Below are positions 61,424-64,000 of a DNA stretch of 64,000 nt, piece by piece. A program made the translations under genes and the position numbers. The notes beneath the pieces are model-generated. The model ran no database searches. It worked only from the letters and a program-made list of their open reading frames with translations, and was not told the DNA's origin. How positions within the stretch are numbered: position 1 is the stretch's first letter; each line of letters starts with the position of its first letter. The DNA comes from Cylicocyclus nassatus (Eukaryota > Nematoda > Chromadorea > Rhabditida > Strongylidae): NCBI GenBank assembly GCA_958299035.1, contig CATQJL010000305.1:63026127-63090126 (forward strand), given 5' to 3'.

Positions 61424-63833
61424 TGATGCATTCAGAACACGGACGAAACATTTTCATTTTCCGCTCAAATCGCTGGAATTCATCAGCGAACGTTGCGGAG
61501 CATTGTGCAATCCCATACCATGTGCCAAGTCGAGCGACATTCGATGGCAAAATGTTTGCCGCCAGCAGGGGTCGAACCTGCGACCTTGGGCTTATTAGAC
61601 CCACGCTCTAACCGACTGAGCTATGGCGGCTGATGCATTCAGAACACGGACGAAACATTTTCATTTTCCGCTCAAATCGCTGGAATTCATCAGCGAACGT
61701 TGCGGAGCATTGTGCAATCCCATACCATGTGCCAAGTCGAGCGACATTCGATGGCAAAATGTTTGCCGCCAGCAGGGGTCGAACCTGCGACCTTGGGCTT
61801 ATTAGACCCACGCTCTAACCGACTGAGCTATGGCGGCTGATGCATTCAGAACACGGACGAAACATTTTCATTTTCCGCTCAAATCGCTGGAATTCATCAG
61901 CGAACGTTGCGGAGCATTGTGCAATCCCATACCATGTGCCAAGTCGAGCGACATTCGATGGCAAAATGTTTGCCGCCAGCAGGGGTCGAACCTGCGACCT
62001 TGGGCTTATTAGACCCACGCTCTAACCGACTGAGCTATGGCGGCTGATGCATTCAGAACACGGACGAAACATTTTCATTTTCCGCTCAAATCGCTGGAAT
62101 TCATCAGCGAACGTTGCGGAGCATTGTGCAATCCCATACCATGTGCCAAGTCGAGCGACATTCGATGGCAAAATGTTTGCCGCCAGCAGGGGTCGAACCT
62201 GCGACCTTGGGCTTATTAGACCCACGCTCTAACCGACTGAGCTATGGCGGCTGATGCATTCAGAACACGGACGAAACATTTTCATTTTCCGATCAAATCG
62301 CTGGAATTCATCAGCGAACGTTGCGGAGCATTGTGCAATCCCATACCATGTGCCAAGTCGAGCGACATTCGATGGCAAAATGTTTGCTGCCAGCAGGGGT
62401 CGAACCTGCGACCTTGGGCTTATTAGACCCACGCTCTAACCGACTGAGCTATGGCGGCTGATGCATTCAGAACACGGACGAAACATTTTCATTTTCCGAT
62501 CAAATCGCTGGAATTCATCAGCGAACGTTGCGGAGCATTGTGCAATCTCATACCATGTGCCAAGTCGAGCGACATTCGATGGCAAAATGTTTGCCGCCAG
62601 CGGGGGTCGAACCTGCGACCTTGGGCTTATTAGACCCACGCTCTAACCGACTGAGCTATGGCGGCTGATGCATTCAGAACACGGACGAAACATTTTCATT
62701 TTTCGCTCAAATCGCTGGAATTCATCAGCGAACGTTGCGGAGCATTGTGCAATCCCATACCATGTGCCAAGTCGAGCGACATTCGATGGCAAAATGTTTG
62801 CCGCCAGCAGGGGTCGAACCTGCGACCTTGGGCTTATTAGACCCACGCTCTGACCGACTGAGCTATGGCGGCTGATGCATTCAGAACACGGACGAAACAT
62901 TTTCATTTTTCGCTCAAATCGCTGGAATTCATCAGCGAACGTCGCGGAGCATTGTGCAATTCCATACCATGTGCCAAGTCGAGCGACATTCGATGGCAAA
63001 ATGTTTGCCGCCAGCAGGGGTCGAACCTGCGACCTTGGGCTTATTAGACCCACGCTCTAACCGACTGAGCTATGGCGGCTGCTGCATTCAGAACACGGAC
63101 GAAACATTTTCATTTTCCGCTCAAATCGCTGGAATTCATCAGCGAACGTTGCGGAGCATTGTGCAATCCCATACCATGTGCCAAGTCGAGCGACATTCGA
63201 TGGCAAAATGTTTGCCGCCAGCAGGGGTCGAACCTGCGACCTTGGGCTTATTAGACCCACGCTCTAACCGACTGAGCTATGGCGGCTGATGCATTCAGAA
63301 CACGGACGAAACATTTTCATTTTCGGCTCAAATCGCTGGAATTCATCAGCGAACGTTGCGGAGCATTGTGCAATCCCATACCATGTGCCAAGTCGAGCGA
63401 CATTCGATGGCAAAATGTTTGCCGCCAGCAGGGGTCGAACCTGCGACCTTGGGCTTATTAGACCCACGCTCTAACCGACTGAGCTATGGCGGCTGCTGCA
63501 TTCAGAACACGGACGAAACATTTTCATTTTCCGCTCAAATCGCTGGAATTCATCAGCGAACGTTGCGGAGCATTGTGCAATCCCATACCATGTGCCAAGT
63601 CGAGCGACATTCGATGGCAAAATGTTTGCCGCCAGCAGGGGTCGAACCTGCGACCTTGGGCTTATTAGACCCACGCTCTAACCGACTGAGCTATGGCGGC
63701 TGATGCATTCAGAACACGGACGAAACATTTTCATTTTCCGATCAAATCGCTGGAATTCATCAGCGAACGTTGCGGAGCATTGTGCAATCCCATACCATGT
63801 GCCAAGTCGAGCGACATTCGATGGCAAAATGTT

Positions 63834-63907
63834 TGTCGCCAGCAGGGGTCGAACCTGCGACCTTGGACTTATTAGACCCACGCTCTAACCGACTAAGCTA
63901 TGGCGGC
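63834..63907 (-). tRNA. tRNA-Ile(AAT), triple mutant, last complete gene
   Basis: The last gene in the window, with the G71A, C40U and C13U set. The array continues rightward into at least 93 bp of ordinary spacer. Confidence 0.85.
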
Positions 63908-64000
63908 TGATGCATTCAGGACACGGACGAAACATTTTCATTTTCCGCTCAAATCGCTGGAATTCATCAGCGAACGTTGCGGAGCATTGTGCAATCCCAT

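Larger units (their letters stand above)
1..64000 (-). repeat. tRNA-Ile(AAT) tandem array (satellite-like), 299 full and 38 half copies
   Basis: The window is filled end to end by a 207-bp unit: a 74-bp minus-strand tRNA gene and a 133-bp spacer, always in the same orientation. If E is the plus-strand coordinate of tRNA base 1, the gene spans E-73 to E, the A box is E-18 to E-7, the B box is E-62 to E-52, the T4 terminator is E-81 to E-78, and the upstream spacer runs from E+1 to E+133. All E values are listed in the eight sub-region entries. Unit length is 207 bp except where a 56- or 54-bp half copy is inserted, at four single-base insertions (units ending at 28515, 28986, 30643, 31114) and at one single-base deletion (unit ending at 58525). 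Neither array edge is in the window. Confidence 0.99.
46521..64000 (-). repeat. Sub-region H: 84 tRNA-Ile genes, no half copies
   Basis: Gene 5' ends: 46727 to 58319 by 207 (57 genes), then 58525 to 63907 by 207 (27 genes). The one-base offset comes from a spacer deletion near 58364. Mutant classes keep fixed block positions: A51-U63 disrupted at 46934, 48176, 50039, 51695 and 62665; T20aC at 47141, 48383, 50246, 51902, 52937, 54179 and 62872; triple mutants at 49418, 51074, 54800, 56663, 58319, 58939 and 63907; G70A at 49832, 51488, 55214, 57077, 60181 and 62458. New spacer alleles (ggctgctgc leader, cctttc and cggctc) appear. Block periods of 1242, 1656 and 1863 bp (6, 8 and 9 units) can be followed by these markers. 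From 63908 to 64000 only spacer is present. Confidence 0.97.

Noticed and set aside
1..64000. CRISPR array
   Set aside because: The repeat unit is 207 bp with a folded tRNA, and the spacers are near-identical rather than unique.
1..64000. Bacterial, archaeal or organellar tRNA cluster
   Set aside because: Anticodon AAT for Ile, no encoded CCA, a T4 terminator and a single isoacceptor in hundreds of copies point to a eukaryotic nuclear genome.
1..64000. tRNA-derived SINE family
   Set aside because: Copies are strictly head to tail with a fixed spacer, have an intact mature tRNA 3' end, no A-rich tail and no target-site duplications.

Overview
The whole 64 kb window is one uninterrupted head-to-tail array of a single RNA gene. 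Each basic unit is 207 bp: a 74-bp tRNA gene on the minus strand plus a 133-bp spacer. The tRNA has a perfectly paired acceptor stem, a seven-base anticodon loop reading CTAATAA (anticodon AAT) and a discriminator A, so it is tRNA-Ile(AAT). By stepping through the units I count 299 full-length copies and 38 truncated copies that keep only the 5' 46 bases (44 in three cases). The arithmetic closes: 298 intervals of 207 bp, plus 35 insertions of 56 bp, 3 of 54 bp, four +1 indels and one -1 indel, equal the distance from the first gene to the last. No protein-coding gene, no other RNA gene and no unique flanking DNA is visible. The long reading frames are by-products of the periodic repeat.

The organism is a eukaryote. 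Isoleucine tRNA with anticodon AAU (read as IAU after deamination) is the eukaryotic form. The 3' CCA is not encoded, consensus RNA polymerase III A and B boxes are present, and a T4 terminator lies four bases after each gene. I cannot name the species from sequence alone. The array enters and leaves the window mid-spacer, so its true length is unknown.

Layout, left to right. 1-7526: 35 genes and 7 half copies in blocks of about 1298 and 1091 bp. 7527-13332: 28 genes, no half copies, blocks of 4-6 units. 13333-25038: 52 genes and 17 half copies, many as closely spaced doublets, with nested 940- and 3329-bp periods. 25039-28307: 15 genes, 3 half copies, a 675-bp duplication. 28308-34022: 27 genes, 2 half copies, a 2128-bp duplication carrying damaged tRNAs. 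34023-42268: 38 genes, 7 half copies. 42269-46520: 20 genes, 2 half copies, and a place where half and full copies have swapped alleles. 46521-64000: 84 genes, no half copies, new spacer alleles and blocks of 6, 8 and 9 units.

Most copies look functional, but several mutant classes have been amplified with the array: A58U (34 copies), C25G (15), a linked triple mutant (7), G70A (6), A51-U63 disrupted (5), U33C (2), and a 75-nt form (2). The whole behaves like a satellite DNA whose monomer is a tRNA gene, homogenised by unequal exchange. Whether it is transcribed, silenced or structural cannot be decided from sequence.
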